From Alphaproteobacteria bacterium (GTDB lineage: Bacteria > Pseudomonadota > Alphaproteobacteria > Rickettsiales > UBA1997): DNA of 12,945 nucleotides. This document shows positions 1-6,909 of this stretch, one piece after another. The translations under genes and the position numbers were made by a program. Each line of letters starts with the position of its first letter. Position 1 is the first letter of the stretch. The notes under the pieces were generated by a model. That model made no database searches and was not told the DNA's origin. It saw nothing but the letters and a program-made list of their open reading frames with translations. Location: assembly GCA_016869775.1 (NCBI GenBank), contig VGDJ01000025.1, positions 1-12,945 on the forward strand, read 5' to 3'.

Positions 1-553
1 AAAGAATTGGATTTTGAGATAAAGTAATTTGTCCACTTAATTTCATGAAAATTTGAGTATCGGGTTTAATTCTAACTGAATTACCATACGAACCCAAGGG
101 ATTATTAGTTTTCCATGGAGGGGCAAAACTAGAAACAAGATTTTTTACACTACCAATACAAAAATTTTCACATTTTGGTAGTTCTTCAGTAGCCGCATCA
201 ATGTTACTTATTTCTTCAGGAGTTTTACCTTCTTTATTTGTAATTGCGAGTACAAGAAATGAATGGCATGTTGAAGTCTCAATGCTGTTACCGACCGGTC
301 GAGTTTTATATGGTGAATTTTTTAAACAATTTTTTAGATCTGCACAACTAATTTCATCATATTTTGTAGGAGTATTGTCTAGAGGAATATCATCGGTTTT
401 ACAAGAAGAGTTAGAGGAGGAATAAGAAAAATTAGGAAAAACTTCAATGGTTTCGGTTTCAATATTACCAAAATCGTCAGCTTCAATACATGAATTATCT
501 TTACCACACGAGAAATTTATCAAAGCAATAATTACAATAATAAAATATCTCAA
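1..553 (-). CDS. VirB6-like type IV secretion system protein, N-terminal part (cut by left edge)
   Basis: I translated this minus-strand frame by hand. It stays open for 184 codons to the left edge. From a TTG at 551-553 it begins with a short hydrophobic leader (about residues 3-12) ending at Cys16, then carries CIEADDFG at residues 22-29. That motif after a leader cysteine is how Rickettsiales VirB6-family (RvhB6/TrbL) proteins begin; in the family the polytopic membrane region follows further on, outside this window. The soluble part is Cys-rich (about eight further Cys), which suits a periplasmic segment with disulfides. A later stretch, PDTQIFMKLSGQI, also looks like the family's N-terminal domain. 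There is no in-frame ATG between the upstream stop at 632-634 and the conserved motif, so initiation is TTG, a rarer codon, or the 5' end is broken. The lipobox is imperfect (N-F-S-C). Family assignment is by motif recognition only. Confidence 0.72.
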   Translation of the reverse strand, partial: MRYFIIVIIALINFSCGKDNSCIEADDFGNIETETIEVFPNFSYSSSNSSCKTDDIPLDNTPTKYDEISCADLKNCLKNSPYKTRPVGNSIETSTCHSFLVLAITNKEGKTPEEISNIDAATEELPKCENFCIGSVKNLVSSFAPPWKTNNPLGSYGNSVRIKPDTQIFMKLSGQITLSQNPIL

Positions 554-674
554 AATTGAAGCTAATTTAGCTAATCGAGTAACAGAAGAAATTAATGATG
601 TTAAGTAATTGAGAATAAAAATGGCTAAAATTTATTGGTTTAGTATTGATGAGGTAATGTAAGGTTTTTTTATT

Positions 675-696
675 ATTAAAATACACAAATTTTAAT
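675..696. repeat. Inverted repeat / possible RNA hairpin
   Basis: ATTAAAAT (675-682) and ATTTTAAT (689-696) are perfect reverse complements around a 6-base spacer. The element lies about 45 bases beyond the stop of the ELM1-family gene. On the minus transcript it is followed by an A-run rather than a U-run, so it is not a standard intrinsic terminator. It could protect or mark the upstream mRNA 3' end, or be a chance structure in AT-rich DNA. Confidence 0.35.
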
Positions 697-720
697 GACA
701 AAAATTATTTCAACTAGAAG

Positions 721-729
721 ATTATATCA
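721..729 (-). promoter_or_regulatory. Possible extended -10 promoter for the virB6-like gene
   Basis: Read on the minus strand, this is TGATATAAT: a perfect TATAAT preceded by the TGn of an extended -10 element. There is no good -35 at the usual spacing, which extended -10 promoters can tolerate. It would give a leader of about 160 bases before the TTG start at 553. Such matches arise by chance in DNA this AT-rich. Confidence 0.35.
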
Positions 730-739
730 ATAAAAATAA

Positions 740-1717
740 TTAAAAAATTAGAGCGGAAATTCGTTTCGTTTCTTGAAGCTTGAATGGCTTAAATTTCATG
801 ATGTTTTCGATATCATCATCAAAAAATTTAGCATATTTATTTTCGATTAATTTTTGATGAAATTTGCGGTGTTTTATTGATGAAATTTTTAAATCATCAA
901 ATATTAAAACTGGCTTTCCGGTTGAACAACATTCTGAAATCATCGAAACCGAGTCTCCTGAAATAATAAATAAATCACTAATACTAATTATTTTATTGTA
1001 AGGATTGTTATTTTTTAATAAATTATAATCATAAAAAATTACATCTTTGTTTATGGTTTTTTTTATAAAATTATTAATTTCAAAATCAGTCCTTCGACTA
1101 TTCAAAATAATCAGTGAGGCATTGTATTTTTGAGAGATTTTAAGAGATTTATCAATTAATTTTTGCGCAGAAGAAATAGTAAATTTTGTCTTATTAGAAC
1201 TTCCACCAATCAGTAAAGAAAAAATCGGTTTTTTAAAATCTTCAATAATTTTAAAATTATGATTATCGTCGAAATTAATATTATTTTTACAAAGAGATCC
1301 TAAAGATAAAATAAGATTGCTGGGGTAGGGTGGGTTTGGTTCATCATGTTGAGGAATAATAACAAAATCAAATTTATTAAAATTAATTTCGGGTCGCATT
1401 ATTTGAATAATTTTTGGGCAAAAATTATATTTTTTTAACAGAATATTTTTCAAATAAAGAGCAACGGGGGCCGATCTTCTTCCTGCAGAAATAATGTAGT
1501 AAGGTTTGAAGGGCAATGATAAAATCTTTAATTTTGATAATTTTTTTAAGCGAATAATTGATTGAGGAAAAAATAAATTTGGCAGAATTGCTAAAAAATT
1601 ATATTCCAAAAATAAAATTTCATATTCTAAACCAGATTCTTGAGCTAAAGCAACAGCTTGTGAATATGTTCCGATTCTATTATCGGCTAAAATTAAAATT
1701 TTTGGCTTAGAACTCAT
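740..1717 (-). CDS. Mitochondrial fission ELM1 family (DUF1022) protein
   Basis: This 325-residue protein matches the bacterial ELM1/DUF1022 family in length and motif order: GRRSAPVA (79-86), IQIMRP (104-109), PQHDEP (122-127), a LIGGSSNKTKF loop (169-179), SRRT (207-210) and SGDSVSMISEC (253-263). The layout resembles a two-lobed GT-B glycosyltransferase, with the last motif resembling a nucleotide-sugar-binding site. The bacterial role is not established, and the name comes from a plant homologue affecting mitochondrial division. No signal peptide or membrane segment is evident, so it is probably cytoplasmic or peripheral. Its ATG lies inside the 3' end of coaD (11-base overlap), so the two are probably co-transcribed and translationally coupled. 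The family call is secure; the function is not. Confidence 0.85.
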   Translation of the reverse strand: MSSKPKILILADNRIGTYSQAVALAQESGLEYEILFLEYNFLAILPNLFFPQSIIRLKKLSKLKILSLPFKPYYIISAGRRSAPVALYLKNILLKKYNFCPKIIQIMRPEINFNKFDFVIIPQHDEPNPPYPSNLILSLGSLCKNNINFDDNHNFKIIEDFKKPIFSLLIGGSSNKTKFTISSAQKLIDKSLKISQKYNASLIILNSRRTDFEINNFIKKTINKDVIFYDYNLLKNNNPYNKIISISDLFIISGDSVSMISECCSTGKPVLIFDDLKISSIKHRKFHQKLIENKYAKFFDDDIENIMKFKPFKLQETKRISALIF

Positions 1718-2201
1718 TTATTAATCTTTTTTTTAATGCTTTAGAAACATTTTGTGATACAAATTTTGAAATATCGCCATTTAATCTGGCAATCTCTTTA
1801 ACCAATTTTGAAGCAATAAAATGGTGATTTTCAGAGGCAGGCAAAAAAATTGTTTGAATCGATGGATCAAGACTTGAATTCATTCCAAACATTTGAAATT
1901 CATACTCAAAATCTGATACAGCTCTCAATCCTCTAATAATAATTTTAGCATTTTTATTTTTAGCAAAATCAACCAGTAATCCTTCAAACTTTTCAACACT
2001 AACTATTTTTTCAAGCTGATTGTCGTGAATTTCGTGCTTTATTAATTCAACCCTTTCATCAAGCGAGAATAAAGGATTTTTGCGAGAATCTTTAGCCGAG
2101 GCAATAATAATATGATCAAAAAGCAATGAGGCTCTCTTAATAATATCGATATGACCAAAAGTTATTGGATCAAAAGTTCCAGGATAAATTGCGATTTTCA
2201 T
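1707..2201 (-). CDS. coaD: Phosphopantetheine adenylyltransferase
   Basis: CoaD transfers AMP from ATP to 4'-phosphopantetheine, giving dephospho-CoA, the penultimate step of coenzyme A synthesis in the cytoplasm. The 164 residues match the family's usual length of about 160-170. The nucleotidyltransferase signature GTFDPITFGH is at residues 8-17, with the catalytic-type His17. IIRGLRAVSDFEYEFQM spans 88-104, and SKLVKEI at 131-137 corresponds to the usual S-x-x-V-R-E-I, with Lys in place of Arg, a mild change. The start is the only ATG compatible with the conserved N-terminal strand. No Shine-Dalgarno precedes it. It is the first gene of a two-gene unit, transcribed divergently from rlmH across a 126-base gap. 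Confidence is very high. Confidence 0.97.
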   Translation of the reverse strand: MKIAIYPGTFDPITFGHIDIIKRASLLFDHIIIASAKDSRKNPLFSLDERVELIKHEIHDNQLEKIVSVEKFEGLLVDFAKNKNAKIIIRGLRAVSDFEYEFQMFGMNSSLDPSIQTIFLPASENHHFIASKLVKEIARLNGDISKFVSQNVSKALKKRLINEF

Positions 2202-2327
2202 GAATATTTGCTATTGGGATTGTGAAAAATGATTTTTGAAGAAGATTTAAAAAATATTTTCAATTATGCAATTTGTTTTTAAATTGAGAAAAATTTAATT
2301 TTTTTAAAATTCTCTAACGCATAATCA

Positions 2328-2792
2328 ATGAAAATTACCATTTTATCAATCGGAAAATTTGATAAATCTTTTTATCACGAAAATTTTCAATATTATCAAA
2401 AGAGGCTTAAATGGAAGGTTGAGCTTAAAGAAATTGAATTTAAGAGTTCGAAGAGTTTTGAAGAGTCAAAAATTAAAGATCAAGAGGCAAAATTATTAAT
2501 AAAAAATTTTGAAAATTTTTCAAAAATAATTGCTTTAGATGAAGCTGGTAAAAGTTTTAGCAGTGTTGAATTTGCAAATGTTTTAGAAAATATGAATACC
2601 AACGGCAATTCAAATATTGCTTTTATAATTGGCGGGGCCTTTGGTTTAAGTCAAGAAATCAAGAATCGTGCTGATATTTTAATATCTTTATCGAGATTAA
2701 CATTTCCGCATTTAATGGTCAGAAACATACTGATAGAGCAATTATACAGAGCTTCAACAATAATTAATAATCATCCTTACCACAAGATTTAG
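2328..2792 (+). CDS. rlmH: 23S rRNA (pseudouridine1915-N3)-methyltransferase
   Basis: RlmH is a SPOUT-class methyltransferase that N3-methylates pseudouridine 1915 in helix 69 of 23S rRNA on assembled ribosomes, using SAM. Diagnostic segments are LDEAGKSFSS (70-79), the SAM-knot glycine loop FIIGGAFGLSQEI (99-111), and the C-terminal LSRLTFPHLMVRNILIEQLY (121-140) followed by RAxTIxNxHPYHK. The 154-residue length is normal. A weak promoter-like pair (TTGAGA then TAAAAT, spacer only 15) lies just upstream, and no Shine-Dalgarno is visible. Its TAG overlaps the TAA of the convergent lipoprotein gene by four bases. Confidence is very high. Confidence 0.96.
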   Translation: MKITILSIGKFDKSFYHENFQYYQKRLKWKVELKEIEFKSSKSFEESKIKDQEAKLLIKNFENFSKIIALDEAGKSFSSVEFANVLENMNTNGNSNIAFIIGGAFGLSQEIKNRADILISLSRLTFPHLMVRNILIEQLYRASTIINNHPYHKI

Positions 2793-3853
2793 AATTCTAA
2801 ATTATCACCAACTTCCATAAGCAAGAAATCATTTTCAACATTTTGCTCTTTACGATATTTTTTTAAATCATTAGCTGGATCATTAAAATTATCTGATGCC
2901 AATCGAAAAGTTTCAAAATGCATGGCAATAGATTTTTGAGAATTGAGATCTTTATGAGCCATCACCGCTTGAAGAGGTGATGTGTGATGCCTTATCATAA
3001 AATCTTGAGGTTTATAGGCCCCGATTGGGAGCAGTGCAATCTTGAATGATTTAAACCTATTGCCCGCTTCTTTAAAGTGATCGTCATAGCCAGTATCGCC
3101 GGCAAAATAGATATTTCCAAGATTGGTTTCAAGCGCAAAAGCCCCCCAAAGAGTTGCATTAGACCCAAACAAAGATCTCTTTGACCAATGCTTAGCTCTT
3201 AGAAAATTTATAGAAAGTTTATCGTTAAAAATAATTTTATCATTCCAATCCATTTCAGAGCATTCCAAATTAAGTTTTTTTACTTTATTTAAATAATTGC
3301 AAATTCCTAAGCCGGCATAAATTTTTGGATTAGAGTGAGATTTTAATTTCTTTAAAGTTGGTAAATCAAGGTGATCGTAGTGAGAATGGCTAATTAATAA
3401 AATATCGATCTTGGGCAATTCTTCAAATTTTATTCCTGGTTTTTTGGCGCGCTTTGGCCCCAAAAAACTTATTGGACTTGCTCTATTAGACCATATAGGG
3501 TCGGTAAGAATATTTAGACCACTAAATTGCAATAGAAAAGTTGAATGACCAACAAAAGTTAAGGATATTTTATTATTATCTATAAGCTTTGATGGTTTGA
3601 ATGTCTTAGTTTCAACAATGCTATCAATCCAAATTGATTTTCCATTTTCAGATTCATACTTTGCTTTTGCTTGGTAATATGACATAAAATTTTTTTTCAA
3701 GGGATCTTCGAAATTAGGATTAAAAAATCGTTCACCATCAAAATGATCTGAAACCTTACCCTTGTAGTAACCTTTTTCATTAAAAAACAAACAAGACGAT
3801 AAAAATCCCATAAAAGTAATAACAAAAAAGTATTTAAAAAATTTTATAGTCAT
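2789..3853 (-). CDS. Metallo-beta-lactamase-fold lipoprotein, NAPE-PLD-like
   Basis: The 354-residue protein opens with a lipoprotein signal peptide: a Lys-containing start, a hydrophobic core, then the lipobox L-S-S-Cys21. The mature domain is a metallo-beta-lactamase fold of the UlaG/NAPE-PLD-like branch (Beta_lactamase_2 type). It has FVGHSTFLLQ (100-109), the metal-binding HSHYDH (H156, H158, D160, H161), H222, the bridging Asp in FAGDTGYDDHF (D253) and the late His in MHFETF (H312). All expected metal ligands are present, so it should be an active hydrolase. NAPE-PLD relatives cleave phospholipid-type phosphodiesters, but substrate cannot be read from sequence. Predicted location is a membrane facing the periplasm. 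It is the last gene of the maeB cluster, 26 bases after the SDHAF4-like gene, with no terminator before the convergent rlmH. Confidence 0.88.
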   Translation of the reverse strand: MTIKFFKYFFVITFMGFLSSCLFFNEKGYYKGKVSDHFDGERFFNPNFEDPLKKNFMSYYQAKAKYESENGKSIWIDSIVETKTFKPSKLIDNNKISLTFVGHSTFLLQFSGLNILTDPIWSNRASPISFLGPKRAKKPGIKFEELPKIDILLISHSHYDHLDLPTLKKLKSHSNPKIYAGLGICNYLNKVKKLNLECSEMDWNDKIIFNDKLSINFLRAKHWSKRSLFGSNATLWGAFALETNLGNIYFAGDTGYDDHFKEAGNRFKSFKIALLPIGAYKPQDFMIRHHTSPLQAVMAHKDLNSQKSIAMHFETFRLASDNFNDPANDLKKYRKEQNVENDFLLMEVGDNLEF

Positions 3854-3879
3854 TTTTAAAAATTTATAAGGAAAATTGA

Positions 3880-4074
3880 TTAGAAATCAATTGCTTGACC
3901 TTTAATAACCCAATCACCAAATCTGGTATTATCTTCATCAATTTTTTTGGTATTCAACTGAGTTGATTCAATTATTTCATCATTTTTGGAGTTAGAGCTT
4001 TCAAAGTTTTTGTTTGATTTTTTTGGATCAGATGATTTATTGATATCGATTGGTTTTGTTGGAAGATCTTTCAT
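3880..4074 (-). CDS. Succinate dehydrogenase assembly factor 4-like protein (DUF1674)
   Basis: The 64-residue protein ends in TRFGDWVIKGQAIDF (50-64). This matches the C-terminal signature of the DUF1674/SDHAF4 family (T-R-[YF]-G-D-W-x-x-x-G-x-x-x-D-F), shared by alphaproteobacteria and mitochondria. In mitochondria SDHAF4 binds flavinylated SdhA and promotes its joining with SdhB. The first 49 residues are charged, low-complexity and probably disordered, as is usual here. Its ATG lies two bases after the stop of the preceding unknown gene, and AAGG about six bases upstream is one of the few Shine-Dalgarno-like sites in the window, so it is co-transcribed and likely coupled. The gene sits in the maeB cluster; no sdhABCD genes are in the window. 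Confidence 0.85.
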   Translation of the reverse strand: MKDLPTKPIDINKSSDPKKSNKNFESSNSKNDEIIESTQLNTKKIDEDNTRFGDWVIKGQAIDF

Positions 4075-4076
4075 GA

Positions 4077-4490
4077 CTAACCTTGCTCCATTCCGCTTCC
4101 AATAATTGAAGTATTACCCCTTAAACCCTTGAATTGTTTGGCCATAGATAATGAATTTAATGAAGCCAAAACTCCCAATGATTTAATCGAAAAACATTCA
4201 GATTTTGTTAAACCGAATGGAGATAAACTTCCATCAAACATTGATTCAAAGGGATTGCTATCAAAAGCGCTTCCTGTTGATACAATTCCATCAATATTTT
4301 CAAAACCTAAGTCAATACCTTCGCCACCAAGGCCAAGAGCATCTTTGTCTATATCGCCACCAATTCCACCAAATTTTCCATTTGCACTAGGAAGACCATT
4401 TACGATATTCGAGCCCTCTCTTTTATAGTTTTGGGCAAAAATTTTTTCAGAGGAATAATTATTGGTAGGAGAGGAAATAATGTCAGACAT
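4077..4490 (-). CDS. Glycine-rich hypothetical protein in the maeB cluster
   Basis: I do not recognise this 137-residue protein. Residues 1-30 are polar. Roughly 30-75 are Gly/Asp-rich with repeated short GxGG and GGE/GI segments. Residues 80-130 are mixed, with a moderately hydrophobic SLGVLASLNSLSMAKQF stretch that could form one amphipathic helix, and the end is Gly-rich. There is one Cys, no signal peptide and no clear transmembrane segment. It starts nine bases after the maeB stop and ends two bases before the SDHAF4-like start, and this placement is the main argument that it is real. A proline-rich frame on the opposite strand (4129-4428) is its shadow. It may be lineage-specific. Confidence 0.6.
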   Translation of the reverse strand: MSDIISSPTNNYSSEKIFAQNYKREGSNIVNGLPSANGKFGGIGGDIDKDALGLGGEGIDLGFENIDGIVSTGSAFDSNPFESMFDGSLSPFGLTKSECFSIKSLGVLASLNSLSMAKQFKGLRGNTSIIGSGMEQG

Positions 4491-4499
4491 AATTGAAAA

Positions 4500-6833
4500 T
4501 TATTCAACCGCACCGATGGCAGTCATGTTTATAATATCATTAATTGAAGACCTCATAGTCACAATCTGTACCGGCTTTTCAAAACCATCTAAAATTGGGC
4601 CAATAACGTTACAATTTCCAACTTCTTCTAAAAGTTTGGTAGCAATGCTTGCTGAATGCAAACCCGGACAGACCAAAATATTTGCCGGTCCTGTAAGTCT
4701 ACAAAAAGGATATTTTGCCATCTTATCGGCATTCAAAGCAACGTCGGCTGTCATTTCACCATCATATTCAAAGTCGATATTTTTCATCTCATCGAGCAAT
4801 TCAACCGCTCTTTTTATGCGACTGGACTCATTTTTAAGAGCACTTCCAAAATTTGAGAATGACAAAAATGCAACTCTTGGCTCATAACCCATTTTTCGGA
4901 CCTTTTTAACGGTTTGAATTGCAATACTAACCAAATGCTCGGATGAAGACAATTCTGAGCATGCAGTGTCGGTAATAAATATGGTTCTACCTTTGGAAAT
5001 AATCATCGAAACCCCGAGCAAAATCTGATCTTTTTTGTTTTTGATAACTTGCCAAACATCTTTCAATGATTTGCTATATCCTCTAGTCAAGCCAGTAACT
5101 AATATATCTCCATGACCACATGCTAACATCGAGCTGGCAAAAACATTGCGATCAGTTTTAATCATGCGAGTGCAATCAGAATAAAGAACTCCTTTGCGCT
5201 GAAGCTTAGAATATAGGTAATCAATATATTTTTTATTTTCTACCGAAATTGCTGAATTATATATTTCAATACCTTTTTCATCGATATTAAGCTCTTGCAT
5301 TTTTTCAAGAATTCGCTCCTTTTTACCAACCAAGATGGGTTTACCATATTTATTATCTCGCCACATCGATGCAACTTTTATAATCTCGGGCTGTTCGCCT
5401 TCTGCAAAAATAACATTTTTTGGTGATCGCTTAAGTTTTTCAAATATCAGACTTAAACTATTGGCTGATGGGTCTCTTCGAGCCTGAAGTTGTTTGGCAT
5501 AAATATCCCAATTCTTAATTGGTTTACGCGCTACTCCAGTTTCAACCGCAGCCTTTGCTACAGCTACTGGAACTGTATAAATTAATCTAGAATCAAAAGG
5601 TGTTGGAATTATATAATTAGGACCGAATTTCATTTCTTTGCCACCATAAGCTTTTACAACTTCATCCGGAACTGGTTGGCGGGCAAGTTCTGCAATAGCA
5701 TTTACAGCAGCGATTTTCATTTCTTCATTGATAGTAGATGCCCTCACATCTAGCGCTCCTCGAAATATATATGGGAATCCCATTACATTATTAACTTGGT
5801 TTTCATAGTCGCTTCTGCCAGTTGCAACAATTGCATCATCTCGTGTTTGATGAACTTCTTCAGGAAGTATTTCTGGATCTGGATTGGCCATAGCAAAAAT
5901 AACTGGATTTTTTGCCATCGATTTTACCATTTCTTTGGTAACAGCTCCTTTAACTGATAAACCAAGAAAAACATCAGCACCTTTCATGGCATCGGATAAT
6001 GTTCGCGCTTTAGTTTCAACAGCATGAGCCGATTTCCATTGATTCATACCATCGGTTCTACCTTTATAAATTACACCTTTTGTATCGCATAAAATAGCAT
6101 TATTGTGGGGCAAACCCATGGCCTTGAGAAGTTCAAGGCAAGCTATTCCAGCTGCACCGGCGCCATTTACCACAACTTTTATTTGACTAAATTTTTTACC
6201 AGATAAATGTAAAACATTCAAAATACCAGCTGCAGAAATTATCGCTGTCCCATGTTGATCGTCATGAAATACTGGGATATCCATTATCTCTTTGAGTTTA
6301 CTTTCAATAATAAAACATTCTGGAGCTTTAATATCTTCAAGATTAATGCCACCCCATGTTGGACCCAAATATTTAACAGAATTGATGAACTCATCGACAT
6401 TCTCAGTGGCAACTTCAATATCAACCGAATCTATATCCGCAAATCTTTTAAATAAAACTGATTTACCCTCCATAACTGGTTTACCAGCAAGGGCACCGAG
6501 ATTTCCTAAACCAAGAACTGCAGTTCCATTTGAAATAACTGCAACATAATTACCTTTAGAGGTGTAGTCATAGGCTAATTCGGGATTTTTAGCAATTTCT
6601 AAACAGGGCACGGCAACACCCGGAGAATATGCCAAGGCTAATTCGCGCTGAGTGTTAAGGGGTTTTGTGGCATGCATACCAACTTTACCAGGTTGTCCTT
6701 GTGTGTGGAAATTAAGAGCCTCGATTTCTTTTTGAGTTTTAGAATTATTAGTTTTAAGAGATTTTGATTTATCAGAAAAAATTTGATTTTGCGATTTATT
6801 TTGTGGATTTTGACCAAGTTTTTTATTTGACAT
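4500..6833 (-). CDS. maeB: NADP-dependent malic enzyme with C-terminal phosphotransacetylase-like domain
   Basis: MaeB decarboxylates malate oxidatively to pyruvate, producing NADPH. In bacterial MaeB the C-terminal phosphotransacetylase-like domain is usually regulatory (acetyl-CoA sensing) rather than catalytic. The 777 residues fit the family. The malic N-domain spans about 40-170 with YSPGVA (Y69) and EGKSVLFKRFADID (122-135). The metal-binding VFHDDQHGTA is at 188-197, the Rossmann loop GAGAAG at 224-229, and ANPDPEI at 316-322. The phosphotransacetylase-like domain runs from about 455 to the end, with an intact closing segment (DIINMTAIGAVE). Residues 1-37 are a Lys/Asn/Ser/Gln-rich extension of unknown purpose. 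It is the first gene of the cluster and is transcribed divergently from the amidase. Pyruvate and NADPH supply is a plausible role in a host-associated cell. Confidence 0.95.
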   Translation of the reverse strand: MSNKKLGQNPQNKSQNQIFSDKSKSLKTNNSKTQKEIEALNFHTQGQPGKVGMHATKPLNTQRELALAYSPGVAVPCLEIAKNPELAYDYTSKGNYVAVISNGTAVLGLGNLGALAGKPVMEGKSVLFKRFADIDSVDIEVATENVDEFINSVKYLGPTWGGINLEDIKAPECFIIESKLKEIMDIPVFHDDQHGTAIISAAGILNVLHLSGKKFSQIKVVVNGAGAAGIACLELLKAMGLPHNNAILCDTKGVIYKGRTDGMNQWKSAHAVETKARTLSDAMKGADVFLGLSVKGAVTKEMVKSMAKNPVIFAMANPDPEILPEEVHQTRDDAIVATGRSDYENQVNNVMGFPYIFRGALDVRASTINEEMKIAAVNAIAELARQPVPDEVVKAYGGKEMKFGPNYIIPTPFDSRLIYTVPVAVAKAAVETGVARKPIKNWDIYAKQLQARRDPSANSLSLIFEKLKRSPKNVIFAEGEQPEIIKVASMWRDNKYGKPILVGKKERILEKMQELNIDEKGIEIYNSAISVENKKYIDYLYSKLQRKGVLYSDCTRMIKTDRNVFASSMLACGHGDILVTGLTRGYSKSLKDVWQVIKNKKDQILLGVSMIISKGRTIFITDTACSELSSSEHLVSIAIQTVKKVRKMGYEPRVAFLSFSNFGSALKNESSRIKRAVELLDEMKNIDFEYDGEMTADVALNADKMAKYPFCRLTGPANILVCPGLHSASIATKLLEEVGNCNVIGPILDGFEKPVQIVTMRSSINDIINMTAIGAVE

Positions 6834-6893
6834 AATTGCAATATAAATGTTAAAAAATTGTTAATTTTCAAAATTAGTTTTTAATTTTTTTAT

Positions 6894-6899
6894 TGTCAA
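6894..6899 (-). promoter_or_regulatory. Possible -35 element of the maeB promoter
   Basis: On the minus strand this is a perfect TTGACA, 61 bases upstream of the maeB ATG in the short gap shared with the divergent amidase. The hexamer 17 bases further on is only a weak -10 (TAATTT), so it is a tentative element, not a demonstrated promoter. Confidence 0.3.
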
Positions 6900-6909
6900 A
6901 AAATTGTTT

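Larger units (their letters stand above)
554..739. other. Intergenic region between the ELM1-family gene and the virB6-like gene
   Basis: This 186-base AT-rich stretch has no ATG on the minus strand. It holds an 8-bp inverted repeat and an extended -10-like element, both listed separately. The minus-strand frame of the virB6-like gene continues open up to a stop at 632-634, so a longer protein from an ATT start is formally possible. I see no other gene. Confidence 0.6.

Noticed and set aside
201..425. Plus-strand frame of 74 codons at the left edge
   Set aside because: It is antisense to the virB6-like frame, which has a recognisable family motif; the plus-strand product has no recognisable features.
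4129..4428. Proline-rich plus-strand frame opposite the glycine-rich protein
   Set aside because: Its proline runs are the complement of glycine codons in the minus-strand gene, and it lacks operon context; a shadow is more likely.
6638..6871. Minus-strand 77-codon frame over the maeB start
   Set aside because: It overlaps the maeB N-terminal coding region in another frame and is Lys/Leu/Ile-rich without recognisable motifs.
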